This document shows, one piece after another, positions 50,080-58,223 of a DNA stretch of 64,000 nucleotides. A program made the position numbers and the translations under genes. This DNA comes from Bog-159 sp035499555 (GTDB lineage Bacteria; Acidobacteriota; Terriglobia; Bryobacterales; Bryobacteraceae). The notes beneath the pieces are model-generated. The model worked only from the letters and a program-made list of their open reading frames with translations, did not search any database and had not been told where the DNA came from. The DNA lies in assembly GCA_035499555.1 (NCBI GenBank), contig DATJYO010000064.1, positions 248,001 to 312,000 on the forward strand, read 5' to 3'. Positions within the stretch are counted from its first letter, which is position 1. Each line of letters opens with the position of its first letter.

Positions 50080-51993
50080 TTGTGCGGCATCGCCGGCTTC
50101 ACCAAGCTCAAATTCTCCCCCGGACCTGAGCGCATACGAAGCGCAGTCCACTCCCTCGATCACCGCGGTCCCGATCAGCAAGGCGTCTTCGAATCGCAGT
50201 CCGTGGCGCTGGGCGCAGCCCGCCTGAAGATCATCGATCTGGCTACCGGCGATCAGCCGATCATCTCCGAGGACGGCGACACGGTAATCGCCTTTAACGG
50301 GGAGATCTACAACCACCTCGAAGTGCGCGCGGAGCTGGAGCGGCGGGGCCATCGGTTCCGCACGCGATCGGATACGGAGACCGTTCTGGAGGCGTTCCGG
50401 GAATGGGATACGGAGTGTTTTTCCCGCCTGCGCGGGATGTTCGCGGTAGCCCTGTGGAGTGAGTCGCGCCGCCGCCTGGTGCTGGGCCGCGACCGCCTGG
50501 GCATCAAGCCCCTGTACATCGCGCGCCATGGCGCCGACCTGTTGTTCGGCTCGGAGTTGAAGACCATCTTCGCGCATCCGGAATTCGCGCGCCGGCTGAG
50601 CCTGGCCGGCCTGGATTGCTACCTGTCGCTGAACTACGTGCCGGGTCCGTGGACCCTGGTGGAAGGCGTGGAGAAGCTCACTCCCGGGTACTGGCTGGAG
50701 TGGCAATCGGGCGGCATACGCGCGGAACCGTATTGGCGCCCGCCGTTCGCCGCAGCGGTGAAACGCTCGAAAGCGGAGGCGATCGAAGAACTGGACCGGC
50801 TGCTGCGGGAGGCCGTGCGCGAACACCTGCTCGCGGACGTCCCGCTGGGCATCTGGCTGAGCGGTGGCATCGACTCCTCGACGGTGCTCCACTACGCTGC
50901 CACGCAATCCAGCCAGCGTCTCAAGACTTTTTCGATTTCATTCCGCGGGCGCAGTTTCGACGAGACGAAATATATTCGGGCGGCGGTCACGCGATACGGC
51001 AGCGATCACCAGGAATTCGACGTCAATCCCGAAGCCGGCTTAGCCGACGCGATCGAAGAGTTCGCCTATTACTTCGACGAACCGAATGCGGACGCGGGCG
51101 CGCTGCCGGTCTGGTATCTCTCCAAGATGACGCGGCAGAAGGTGACCGTAGCCCTGAGCGGCGAAGGCGCGGACGAGTTGTTCGGCGGTTACCTGACTTA
51201 CCGCGCGGATGCCTACGCCCGCCGGATGCGCCGCCTGCCTCCCGGCTCGCTGCCGGTAGCGCGCTGGCTGGCCGGAGTGTGGCCGGTATCGGACGACAAG
51301 ATCAGCTTCGAGTATATGCTCAAGCGCTTTCTGGAGGGCAGCCGGATGCCCTTCGCGCGCGCACACGTGTATTGGAACGGGACGTTTTCCGACGCCGGAA
51401 AGCAGGCTTTGTTGCGCACCGCCGGTCCCGGCACTCTGGATCGCATGCTGGCGGAGTTGACGCGCGCCGGCAGCCACCTGGGCGCTTACCTGTGGTTCGA
51501 TCAGCGCTATTACCTGCCGGACGACATCCTGACGAAAGTGGATCGCATGAGCATGGCGCACTCCATCGAAGTGCGGCCGCCGTTTCTCGATCACCGGATC
51601 GTCGAATTCGCCGCCACGCTGCCGGTCGCATGGAAAATCCGGGGCTCGCGCCAGAAGGCGATTCTAAAGGACCTGATGCGCGGCAAGCTGCCGCCCCAGA
51701 TTTTGCGCCGCGGGAAGACGGGCTTCGACATTCCCGCGCACCACTGGCTGCGCGGTCCGCTGCGCCAGTTGATGATGGACACCATTTCGGGCGGCGCCGC
51801 CGAGCATTCGAGCGTGTTCCGCCAACCTGCGGTCGAGAAATGCATGCGCCGGCACCTTCAGCGGCGCGAGAATCTGGGCTACCATCTTTGGGGATTGTTG
51901 ATCCTGTTTCTGTGGATGAGGAAATGGCAGATCCAAACGGCTCCGGCGATCGCGCCGGAGCAGCCAGCCGCCAGCATCTCTACCTGTCTATAG
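50080..51993 (+). CDS. asnB: asparagine synthase (glutamine-hydrolysing)
   Basis: This 637-residue enzyme has a class II glutamine amidotransferase domain (1-190) and a synthase domain of the PP-loop type. The start is set at the TTG (50080) because it places Cys at position 2 (CGIAGF), the N-terminal nucleophile. HRGPDQQG and FNGEIYNH follow. The synthase domain has the ATP loop LSGGIDSS, then SGEGADELFGGY and KVDRMSMAHSIEVRPPFLDH. Similar proteins amidate aspartate or modify sugars or peptides in polysaccharide loci. It lies between a glycosyltransferase and an SQD1-like enzyme, so a role in glycan synthesis is possible. No clear ribosome-binding site is visible. Confidence 0.9.
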   Translation: MCGIAGFTKLKFSPGPERIRSAVHSLDHRGPDQQGVFESQSVALGAARLKIIDLATGDQPIISEDGDTVIAFNGEIYNHLEVRAELERRGHRFRTRSDTETVLEAFREWDTECFSRLRGMFAVALWSESRRRLVLGRDRLGIKPLYIARHGADLLFGSELKTIFAHPEFARRLSLAGLDCYLSLNYVPGPWTLVEGVEKLTPGYWLEWQSGGIRAEPYWRPPFAAAVKRSKAEAIEELDRLLREAVREHLLADVPLGIWLSGGIDSSTVLHYAATQSSQRLKTFSISFRGRSFDETKYIRAAVTRYGSDHQEFDVNPEAGLADAIEEFAYYFDEPNADAGALPVWYLSKMTRQKVTVALSGEGADELFGGYLTYRADAYARRMRRLPPGSLPVARWLAGVWPVSDDKISFEYMLKRFLEGSRMPFARAHVYWNGTFSDAGKQALLRTAGPGTLDRMLAELTRAGSHLGAYLWFDQRYYLPDDILTKVDRMSMAHSIEVRPPFLDHRIVEFAATLPVAWKIRGSRQKAILKDLMRGKLPPQILRRGKTGFDIPAHHWLRGPLRQLMMDTISGGAAEHSSVFRQPAVEKCMRRHLQRRENLGYHLWGLLILFLWMRKWQIQTAPAIAPEQPAASISTCL

Positions 51994-52028
51994 ACGTTCC
52001 GCGGCCGCCGAATCGGTGACCGAACCTG

Positions 52029-53228
52029 TCAGGGAACGGCGACCATGCGCCGCGCATGGTGTTTGCGTTCGTTGCGCGGGCTGCGCCAGTTGACCTGCGG
52101 CGGGAACAAAGATTCATCGATCCGGTCGCGATACTTCACCGCGATATTCATCAGCGAGTCCAGCAGCGACTCGCTCAGAAAGTGCGGCTGCAGGCCGAGA
52201 TCGATCAGCTTGGAGTGCCTGGCGTTGTAATAGTGCTGCTCGGCCTCGACGCGCGGCGGCGGCAGATGCTCGATCTCCACGCGCATGCCCATGTGCTCAC
52301 CCGCGGTCTTCACCATGCGCGCCAGGTCCATCACCGAGAACTGCTCGGTGAACTGGTTGAAGACGCGGCATTCGCCGCGCTCGGCGGGTGTCAGACAGGC
52401 CAGTTCCACGCAGCGCACCGTATCGCGCAGATCCAGGTAGCCGCGGGTCTGGCCGCCCTTGCCGTAGACGGTCAGCGGGTAGCCTACCGCGGCCTGCACG
52501 CAGAAGCGGTTCAACACGGTGCCGAAGACTTCGTCGTAATCGAAGCGATTGATCAAGGCTTCGTCGATGGCCACCTCGTCGGTCAAGGTTCCGTACACCA
52601 CACCCTGGTTCAGATCCGTGGCGCGCAGCCCCCAGATCCGGCAACAGAACATGATGTTGTGGCTGTCGTGCACCTTGGACAGGTGATAAAAGGAGCCGGG
52701 CTGTTTGGGAAAGGGCAGCACGTCGCGGCGGCCGCGATGTTCGATCTCGATGTAGCCTTCTTCGATATCGATATTCGGCGTGCCGTATTCGCCCATGGTG
52801 CCGAGCTTCACCAGGTGGCAATCCGGCTGGTATTCACGGATGGCAAACAGCAGGTTCAACGTGCCCACCACGTTGTTCACCTGGGTGAAGACCGCGTGCT
52901 TCCGATCGATCATGGAGTAAGGAGCGGCGCGCTGTTCGGCGAAGTGGATCACGGCCTCCGGTTCGAACGAGTGCATCATGGAGGAAAGGAAATCGTAATC
53001 CGTAACGTCGCCGGTGAACACCTCGATGGTCTTACCGGTATGCTGCTGCCAGACGCGCAAGCGTTCGGCCAGCGGACGAATCGGCGTCAGCGTTTCGACG
53101 CCGAGTTCGTGATCCCAGAGGCGGCGCGAGAAATTGTCTACGACGGCGACCTGGTGGCCTTTCGCGGACAGGTACAGGGCAGTCGCCCAGCCGCAATAAC
53201 CGTCGCCTCCCAAAACGCCAATCTTCAT
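52029..53228 (-). CDS. NAD-dependent nucleotide-sugar enzyme, SQD1/UDP-sulfoquinovose-synthase-like
   Basis: This 399-residue extended SDR has the NAD motif GGDGYCGW at the start, VDNFSRR, GDVTDYDF, HFAEQRAAPYSMID, KLGTMGEYG with the active Thr, and YHLSK with the catalytic Tyr and Lys. These match SQD1, which makes UDP-sulfoquinovose from UDP-glucose and sulfite, and the archaeal Agl3. The TMGEYGTPNIDIEEGYIEIEH region is an SQD1 hallmark. Ordinary UDP-glucose epimerases lack these features. The product may be used for sulfolipid or for surface glycan; a partner glycosyltransferase of sulfolipid type (SqdX) is not visible here. Confidence 0.88.
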   Translation of the reverse strand: MKIGVLGGDGYCGWATALYLSAKGHQVAVVDNFSRRLWDHELGVETLTPIRPLAERLRVWQQHTGKTIEVFTGDVTDYDFLSSMMHSFEPEAVIHFAEQRAAPYSMIDRKHAVFTQVNNVVGTLNLLFAIREYQPDCHLVKLGTMGEYGTPNIDIEEGYIEIEHRGRRDVLPFPKQPGSFYHLSKVHDSHNIMFCCRIWGLRATDLNQGVVYGTLTDEVAIDEALINRFDYDEVFGTVLNRFCVQAAVGYPLTVYGKGGQTRGYLDLRDTVRCVELACLTPAERGECRVFNQFTEQFSVMDLARMVKTAGEHMGMRVEIEHLPPPRVEAEQHYYNARHSKLIDLGLQPHFLSESLLDSLMNIAVKYRDRIDESLFPPQVNWRSPRNERKHHARRMVAVP

Positions 53229-53327
53229 GTGTGTGCGAAAGCTCCTCTTCTTCCGGTGGGATCTGCGGCCAGCGCCCCAGTCTTGCTTGTGGAACTGAAC
53301 GATCGTTTATGGTAACACGGCTGCGAC

Positions 53328-54533
53328 TTATTCATAACGCAGGGCTTCGGTGGGATTCAGACGCGCGGCGCGGTTGGCCGGAAGCATGCCGAAGACCAGG
53401 CCCACGATCATGGATACGCCGAAGGCGGTGGCCACCGCGAGGCTGGAGATGGGTACCTGCACGTTGCCCACGAACAGCTTCACGCCCAGCGGGATGGCGA
53501 TGCCGATCGCGATTCCGATCACGCCGCCCGAGAGACTGACCAACACGGCCTCCACCAGAAACTGCAACAGGATCTCGCGGCGGGAGGCGCCCACCGCCAT
53601 GCGCAACCCGATTTCGCGGGTCCGCTCCGTGACCGTGACCAGCATGATATTCATGATGCCGATGCCGGAAATCACCAGCGCGATGGTCGAAACGAGCACG
53701 AGCACCAGGCTAAGGATCAGCGCGATGCGCTTGGCCGCGTTCAGAATCGCCGTCAGGTTTTCCACGTGATAGCTGGCCCCCGGCCGGTGGCGCGCCTCCA
53801 GGATTTGACGGATCGAATTGGTGACGGCTTCCACGTCCTGCGGCGAACGCACCTCCACGTACATGGGGTCGATCCTCTCCACCGGCGTGAAGTACTTCAG
53901 CACGGTGTACGGAATCAGGACGGTATCCTGGGACAACTCCGACTGGCCGAAGCTTTCCACGCGCTCCCGGAACGTGCCGGCCACCGTGAATTGCAGGCCG
54001 TGCAGCTTGATGACCTGGCCCAGGGCCCCGCCGCGCGTGCCATAAAGCCGCTCCGCCAGTTTGTCGGTGAGCAGCGCCACCTTCTGGCGCAGCGCCACAT
54101 CGCTCTCATCCAAGAACCGGCCGGAAGTCACCACCAGATTGCGCACCGTCTTGTAATCCTGATCGGAGCCGTTGATGCGGACGTCGCGATCCTTGCCGGC
54201 GATGCGCATACGATCATAGCTGGTGGTGATTCCGGTGGCGGCCACGATGCGGCTGCCCAGCCGGTCGCGGACCGCCTGCACATCGGCCATCTTCACGAAG
54301 TCGGCATCGGCCTGCGTCTCACTCTGATTGCCGACTTCGTAATAGGCAAAGACGATGTTCGAGCCGACGCCTTCAATCTGTTCCAGGATGTAGTCGCGGC
54401 TGGTGAGCGAAATCGTTACCACCAGGATCACGGAGGCGGTGCCGATCACCATGCCGAGGCCGGTAAGGAAGGATCGAACCGGATTGGCCTTCAGGGCCTT
54501 GATGCTGAAATCGAGCGCCTCGGCGAGGAACAT
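53328..54533 (-). CDS. ABC transporter permease (MacB/FtsX type)
   Basis: This 401-residue membrane protein has the MacB layout: a first membrane segment (SFLTGLGMVIGTASVILVVTISL), a large periplasmic domain (about 45-240), and three C-terminal segments with the signature TERTREIGLRMAVGASRREILLQFLVEAVLVSLSGG. The last segment ends GMLPANRAARLNPTEALRYE. It should work with an ATP-binding subunit, but none is adjacent. The gene lies 3 bases after a TPR gene on the same strand, which may be its partner. Substrate is unknown; MacB-type systems move peptides, lipoproteins or antibiotics. Confidence 0.9.
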   Translation of the reverse strand: MFLAEALDFSIKALKANPVRSFLTGLGMVIGTASVILVVTISLTSRDYILEQIEGVGSNIVFAYYEVGNQSETQADADFVKMADVQAVRDRLGSRIVAATGITTSYDRMRIAGKDRDVRINGSDQDYKTVRNLVVTSGRFLDESDVALRQKVALLTDKLAERLYGTRGGALGQVIKLHGLQFTVAGTFRERVESFGQSELSQDTVLIPYTVLKYFTPVERIDPMYVEVRSPQDVEAVTNSIRQILEARHRPGASYHVENLTAILNAAKRIALILSLVLVLVSTIALVISGIGIMNIMLVTVTERTREIGLRMAVGASRREILLQFLVEAVLVSLSGGVIGIAIGIAIPLGVKLFVGNVQVPISSLAVATAFGVSMIVGLVFGMLPANRAARLNPTEALRYE

Positions 54534-54536
54534 CGG

Positions 54537-55391
54537 CTATCCGCCGGAAGCTTTCTTCAGGAGCTTCTCGGCATCCACCCGCGGGGGATCGTCGGGGGTT
54601 AACTGGGCCCGCAGATACTGCCGCAGAAGCTTACGCGCGGTGTCCAGATTGCGGCCCTGCTGGATGTAAGTATCGGCGCGCGCGTACATCAGCCGGGGGC
54701 TGTTGGGCGCGATCTTCTCCGCCTTTTTAAAGTTCTGGTCGCTCTCCTGGTAGCGGCCCTGCTTGGAGAGGAAGCGGGCCAGGTCGATGAGACGGCCCAC
54801 CTCCTGCGGCGCCATGCTGGCGGCCACGCGCAGGTGATGCTCGGCGGAATCGAACTCCTTGTGCCTCTCGTCCAGACGGGCCTGGGCCCAGTGGCCCTCC
54901 CCCGGATCCACCGATTCGATCCGGGCCGCGATCCGCGCCGCCTTCTCCATCCCTCCGCCCATGAATCCGGGCGCTTCCAGATAATACTCGAACAGATCGG
55001 TGAGGGCTTCCATGTTGCGCGGATTCAGTTGCACGGCCTTCTCGAAGTGCTGGCGCGCCCGGTTGGCTTGCGGCAAGGCCGTAAAGGGGCTGGCGGTTTC
55101 GGCCCGGCGGCCGAAGGCCCGGCCCAGCCACAACTCGTAGTCCGAATTCGACGGGTCGATAGCCACGGCCCTCTGGAGGCTCTCGGTGGCCTTCTTGTAA
55201 TCGCCGCGCATGTATAAGTTCTGGCCGATCAGAAGATACACCGCGCCGTCTTTTGGCTCCATTGCCTGCAGGAGCTTCAACGAGGCGTCGTAATTGGTCT
55301 CGTGGTAGAGCTTGCGGGCTTGGTCCAGGTCGCTGGCTGGCGCAGCGAAGAGCGGCCACACCGCCAACGCCGCGGCTAGGGGGAGGCGCAT
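54537..55391 (-). CDS. secreted TPR-repeat protein
   Basis: The start at ATG 55391 gives a signal peptide (MRLPLAAALAVWPLFAAP); the frame is open further upstream. This 284-residue protein has several TPR units, such as ASDLDQARKLYHETNYDASLKLLQ, AVYLLIGQNLYMRGDYKKATESLQRAV and SDYELWLGRAFG. Further units are near ARQHFEKAVQLNPRNMEALTDLFEYYLEAPG and YQESDQNFKKAEKIAP. It is probably periplasmic. It lies 3 bases before the ABC permease gene, with which it forms a unit; TPR partners of this kind are unexplained. Confidence 0.85.
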   Translation of the reverse strand: MRLPLAAALAVWPLFAAPASDLDQARKLYHETNYDASLKLLQAMEPKDGAVYLLIGQNLYMRGDYKKATESLQRAVAIDPSNSDYELWLGRAFGRRAETASPFTALPQANRARQHFEKAVQLNPRNMEALTDLFEYYLEAPGFMGGGMEKAARIAARIESVDPGEGHWAQARLDERHKEFDSAEHHLRVAASMAPQEVGRLIDLARFLSKQGRYQESDQNFKKAEKIAPNSPRLMYARADTYIQQGRNLDTARKLLRQYLRAQLTPDDPPRVDAEKLLKKASGG

Positions 55392-55487
55392 CGGGTGTCT
55401 GAAAAGTCTAACCTCCATTTTAGCTCTAACTACAATGATGCATTTGGGGAACGGTGGTTTCAGCCCGGTGCGGGCTTATCGGCCGCG

Positions 55488-55946
55488 CTATCGCCGCTCG
55501 TACCGGCCCATATGCTGTGTCTCGGCCAGGACGTGGCCGCGCATGGCCCGTTCCAGGTCCCGGCGCCCGGCGCCCGGCCGCAGCCCCAGCGACTCCACAT
55601 CCAGCGCATATAACTTGAAGTAATAGCGGTGGGGTCCGTGGCCCTTCGGCGGGCAAGGTCCGCCGTAGCCGGGCCGGCCGAAGTCATTCACCCCGCTGAG
55701 GGCGGGCCGGGCCGCCTTGTACCCTTGCGGCAGAGACCGCAGGGAGGAGGGAAGATCGTAGAGCAGCCAGTGAGTCCAGACGCCGCCGGGGGCATCCGGA
55801 TCATCCACGATCAGCACCAGGCTGCGCGTGTTGGCCGGCTCGCCGGACCATTCCAGCGCAGGCGACAGATCCGCGCCATCGCAGGTGAGTAATCGGGGGA
55901 TGGCGGCCCCGTTCGCGAATGCGGAACTATAGATCTTAAAAGCCAT
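55488..55946 (-). CDS. YbhB/YbcL-family (PEBP-like) protein
   Basis: This 152-residue protein starts at ATG 55946 (MAFKIYSSAFANGA). It has the PEBP core: IPRLLTCDGADLSPALEWSG, LVLIVDDPDAPGGVWTHWLLYDLP and the GRPGYGGPCPPKGHGPHRYYFKLYALD segment typical of YbhB. Members have a small anion-binding site and no known enzymatic role in bacteria. No signal peptide is seen. It lies between the TPR gene and the S9 peptidase gene, all on the minus strand, 59 bases from the peptidase stop. Confidence 0.92.
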   Translation of the reverse strand: MAFKIYSSAFANGAAIPRLLTCDGADLSPALEWSGEPANTRSLVLIVDDPDAPGGVWTHWLLYDLPSSLRSLPQGYKAARPALSGVNDFGRPGYGGPCPPKGHGPHRYYFKLYALDVESLGLRPGAGRRDLERAMRGHVLAETQHMGRYERR

Positions 55947-56005
55947 GCCCAATATTAACGGATGGCCGGCCGGCGCGGCAGACTCGCATGCTTGGCGCCG
56001 CTATT

Positions 56006-58144
56006 TCAATTGATGTCGTAGGTGTGAATGTCCTGGCCGTCCAGATACTTGTCGAACCACGCCACGATGTGCTGCAGGCGCTCCACCCGGTGCACGGGTT
56101 GGCCCGAGCGCGACAGTTCGTGGGTCTCGCCCGGGAATCGCACCATCACCACCGGCTTGTGCAGGTATTTCAGGGCGCGAAACATCTGTTCGCCGCCGGC
56201 GCCCGGCGGTGTCCGCATATCGCTCTCGCCTTCGATGAGCATCAGCGGCGTGGTGATCCGGTCCACGTACGTGATCGGCGAGCGCGCCTTGAAGTCTGCC
56301 TCCTGTTCCCAGGGGGCGCCGCGAAACCAGAACGGGGTAAACAGAGTGAAATCGGCGTCGTACCAGAAGTCGCGCCAGTCGGCGATGGAACGCTGCGAGA
56401 CAGCCGCCTTGAAGCGGGTGGTGTGGCCGATGGTCCAGTTGGTCAGCACGCCGCCGCCGCTGCCGCCGGTCACGCCGAGTTTGCCGGGATCCACCCAGCC
56501 GCGGGCGACCAGTTCGTCGACGCCCGCCATCAGGTCTTTGAAGTCGTCGCCGGGATAGGCGTACTGAATGATATTGCCGAACTCCTGGCCGTAGGTGGTG
56601 CTGCCGCGCGGATTCGGATAGAGCACCACGTATCCCTTGGCAGCCATCCACTGGAATTCGTGGTCGAACGTGTAGCCGTAGGCGGAATGCGGGCCGCCGT
56701 GAATATCCAGGATCATGGGATACTTCTTGCCTGCCACGAAATCCGGCGGACGCTGCACCCAGGCCTGGATCCGCCGCCCGTCAAAGCTCTTGTACCAGAT
56801 CGTCTCCGGCTCGGTGAGATGCAGCTTGCCGAACAACTCTCCGTTAATGTGCGTGAGTTGCTGCAAGCGGCCGGAGGCGCCATTCATCAGGAAAAGGTCG
56901 CCGATGTTGGTCGGGGTGGAGATCAGCACGGCGGCCTGAGAAGCGTCCGGCGTGGCATCGTCATAAAAGACACTGTGATCGCCATCGGTCAGCGCCGTCA
57001 CCTTTCCGGTGGCCGCATCCACGCGTTTCAAATTCGCGCGGCCTTGTTCGGCGGAGCTGACCACGATGCTGCGCCCGTCCGCGCTCCAGTAAGGCTTCGC
57101 GGGCGATGCGCCGCGGGGCGGCGCCTGGTCGCCGCCGACTCCGCCGCCGATATCGAAATCGTAGTCGCTGGTCAGATCCCGAGGCATGGATCCGGGCGCC
57201 ACGGACGTGACGAAAAGATCCGGCTGGCTGTACGAGCGCTGGCGCACTCCGTCGCCACGATTGAGGGAGCCGACAAAGGAAATCCGGTCTCCGCCGGGGC
57301 TTAGCGAAATAGCGCGAATGGGCCCGTCGATCGCCGCGATTTGGGTTATCTCGCCGCCGGAAGCGCTCACGGCATAGATCTCGTCGTGCGGCGGCTCGTA
57401 GTAAGGTTCGCGGACGCGTTCCGAAGTGAAATAGATCTTCGCGCCATCCCGCGACCAGACGGGATCCGATTCGTTGAATTCGCCGGTGGTGATCTGCCTG
57501 GCTTTCTGCGGGCCCGCGGCGGCTTCCGGCACGGCGACCGTCCAGATGTGGTGGGGCCGGTCCGGGTCCAGGTAACCTTCGCCGTTCATCCGGTACAGGG
57601 CTTTCACGATGACGCGAACATCGCTTTCCTCTCCGTCGTTGTCCTTCTTTTCCTTTTTGTCGAAATCCTTGGCCTGGGTCGTGGAAAGAAACGCGAGGGA
57701 GTGGCCGTCGGGCGCCCATACGGGGCTGGCGGCGCCTTTGGGCATATCGGTGAGCGGCAGGGCTTCGCCGCCTTCCATGGACAGCAGGTAGATCTGAGCC
57801 GGCTCCGGCTTGCCGTTCTTGTCTTTTTCCGCGGGTGTGCGGAGGAAGGCGAGTTTGCGGCCATCGGGCGACCAGCAGGCGGCGGAATCGTGTTTGCCAG
57901 AGGTGAGATGGCGCGCCGCGCCGCCGCTGGCGGGAATGATCCAGAGCGAGGTTTCGTAATTATCGTGCTTGGCGTTGACCGTGACCAGCGTGTAGACGAT
58001 GCGCGATCCGTCCGGCGAGATTTGCGGCGAAGCAATCCAGCGAAAGGCGTACAGGTCGGTTGGGGTGATGAGGCGCGGCGCTTCGACGGCCGGCAGCGCT
58101 CCGGCCAATGCCAGGACAGCCAGGAGAGTACGCATAAGGAGCAT
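56006..58144 (-). CDS. secreted S9-family peptidase (prolyl-oligopeptidase/acylaminoacyl-peptidase type)
   Basis: This 712-residue protein starts at 58144 (an alternative ATG is at 58135) with a signal peptide (LLAVLALAGALPAV). A WD40-like/TolB-type propeller occupies about residues 30-390 (ASPQISPDGSRIVY, ACWSPDGRKLAFL, PVWAPDGHSLAFL). The alpha/beta-hydrolase catalytic domain has S562 in GGSGGGV, D642 in GESDMR and H675 in GETHEL. Such enzymes cleave short peptides, often with a preference set by the propeller pore. It is exported. It diverges from the permease gene at 58224. Confidence 0.93.
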   Translation of the reverse strand: MLLMRTLLAVLALAGALPAVEAPRLITPTDLYAFRWIASPQISPDGSRIVYTLVTVNAKHDNYETSLWIIPASGGAARHLTSGKHDSAACWSPDGRKLAFLRTPAEKDKNGKPEPAQIYLLSMEGGEALPLTDMPKGAASPVWAPDGHSLAFLSTTQAKDFDKKEKKDNDGEESDVRVIVKALYRMNGEGYLDPDRPHHIWTVAVPEAAAGPQKARQITTGEFNESDPVWSRDGAKIYFTSERVREPYYEPPHDEIYAVSASGGEITQIAAIDGPIRAISLSPGGDRISFVGSLNRGDGVRQRSYSQPDLFVTSVAPGSMPRDLTSDYDFDIGGGVGGDQAPPRGASPAKPYWSADGRSIVVSSAEQGRANLKRVDAATGKVTALTDGDHSVFYDDATPDASQAAVLISTPTNIGDLFLMNGASGRLQQLTHINGELFGKLHLTEPETIWYKSFDGRRIQAWVQRPPDFVAGKKYPMILDIHGGPHSAYGYTFDHEFQWMAAKGYVVLYPNPRGSTTYGQEFGNIIQYAYPGDDFKDLMAGVDELVARGWVDPGKLGVTGGSGGGVLTNWTIGHTTRFKAAVSQRSIADWRDFWYDADFTLFTPFWFRGAPWEQEADFKARSPITYVDRITTPLMLIEGESDMRTPPGAGGEQMFRALKYLHKPVVMVRFPGETHELSRSGQPVHRVERLQHIVAWFDKYLDGQDIHTYDIN

Positions 58145-58223
58145 TTAAACACAACCCGCACAGAGGCTTCGCGCGGACCCAACGACCCGGCACATCCGGC
58201 CGGCTGGCGCGTCTAATTCTCCA

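Noticed and set aside
55455..55480. Hairpin AGCCCG/CGGGCT between the TPR and YbhB genes
   Set aside because: The stem is only 6 pairs and is not followed by a T-run on either strand, so I did not call a terminator.
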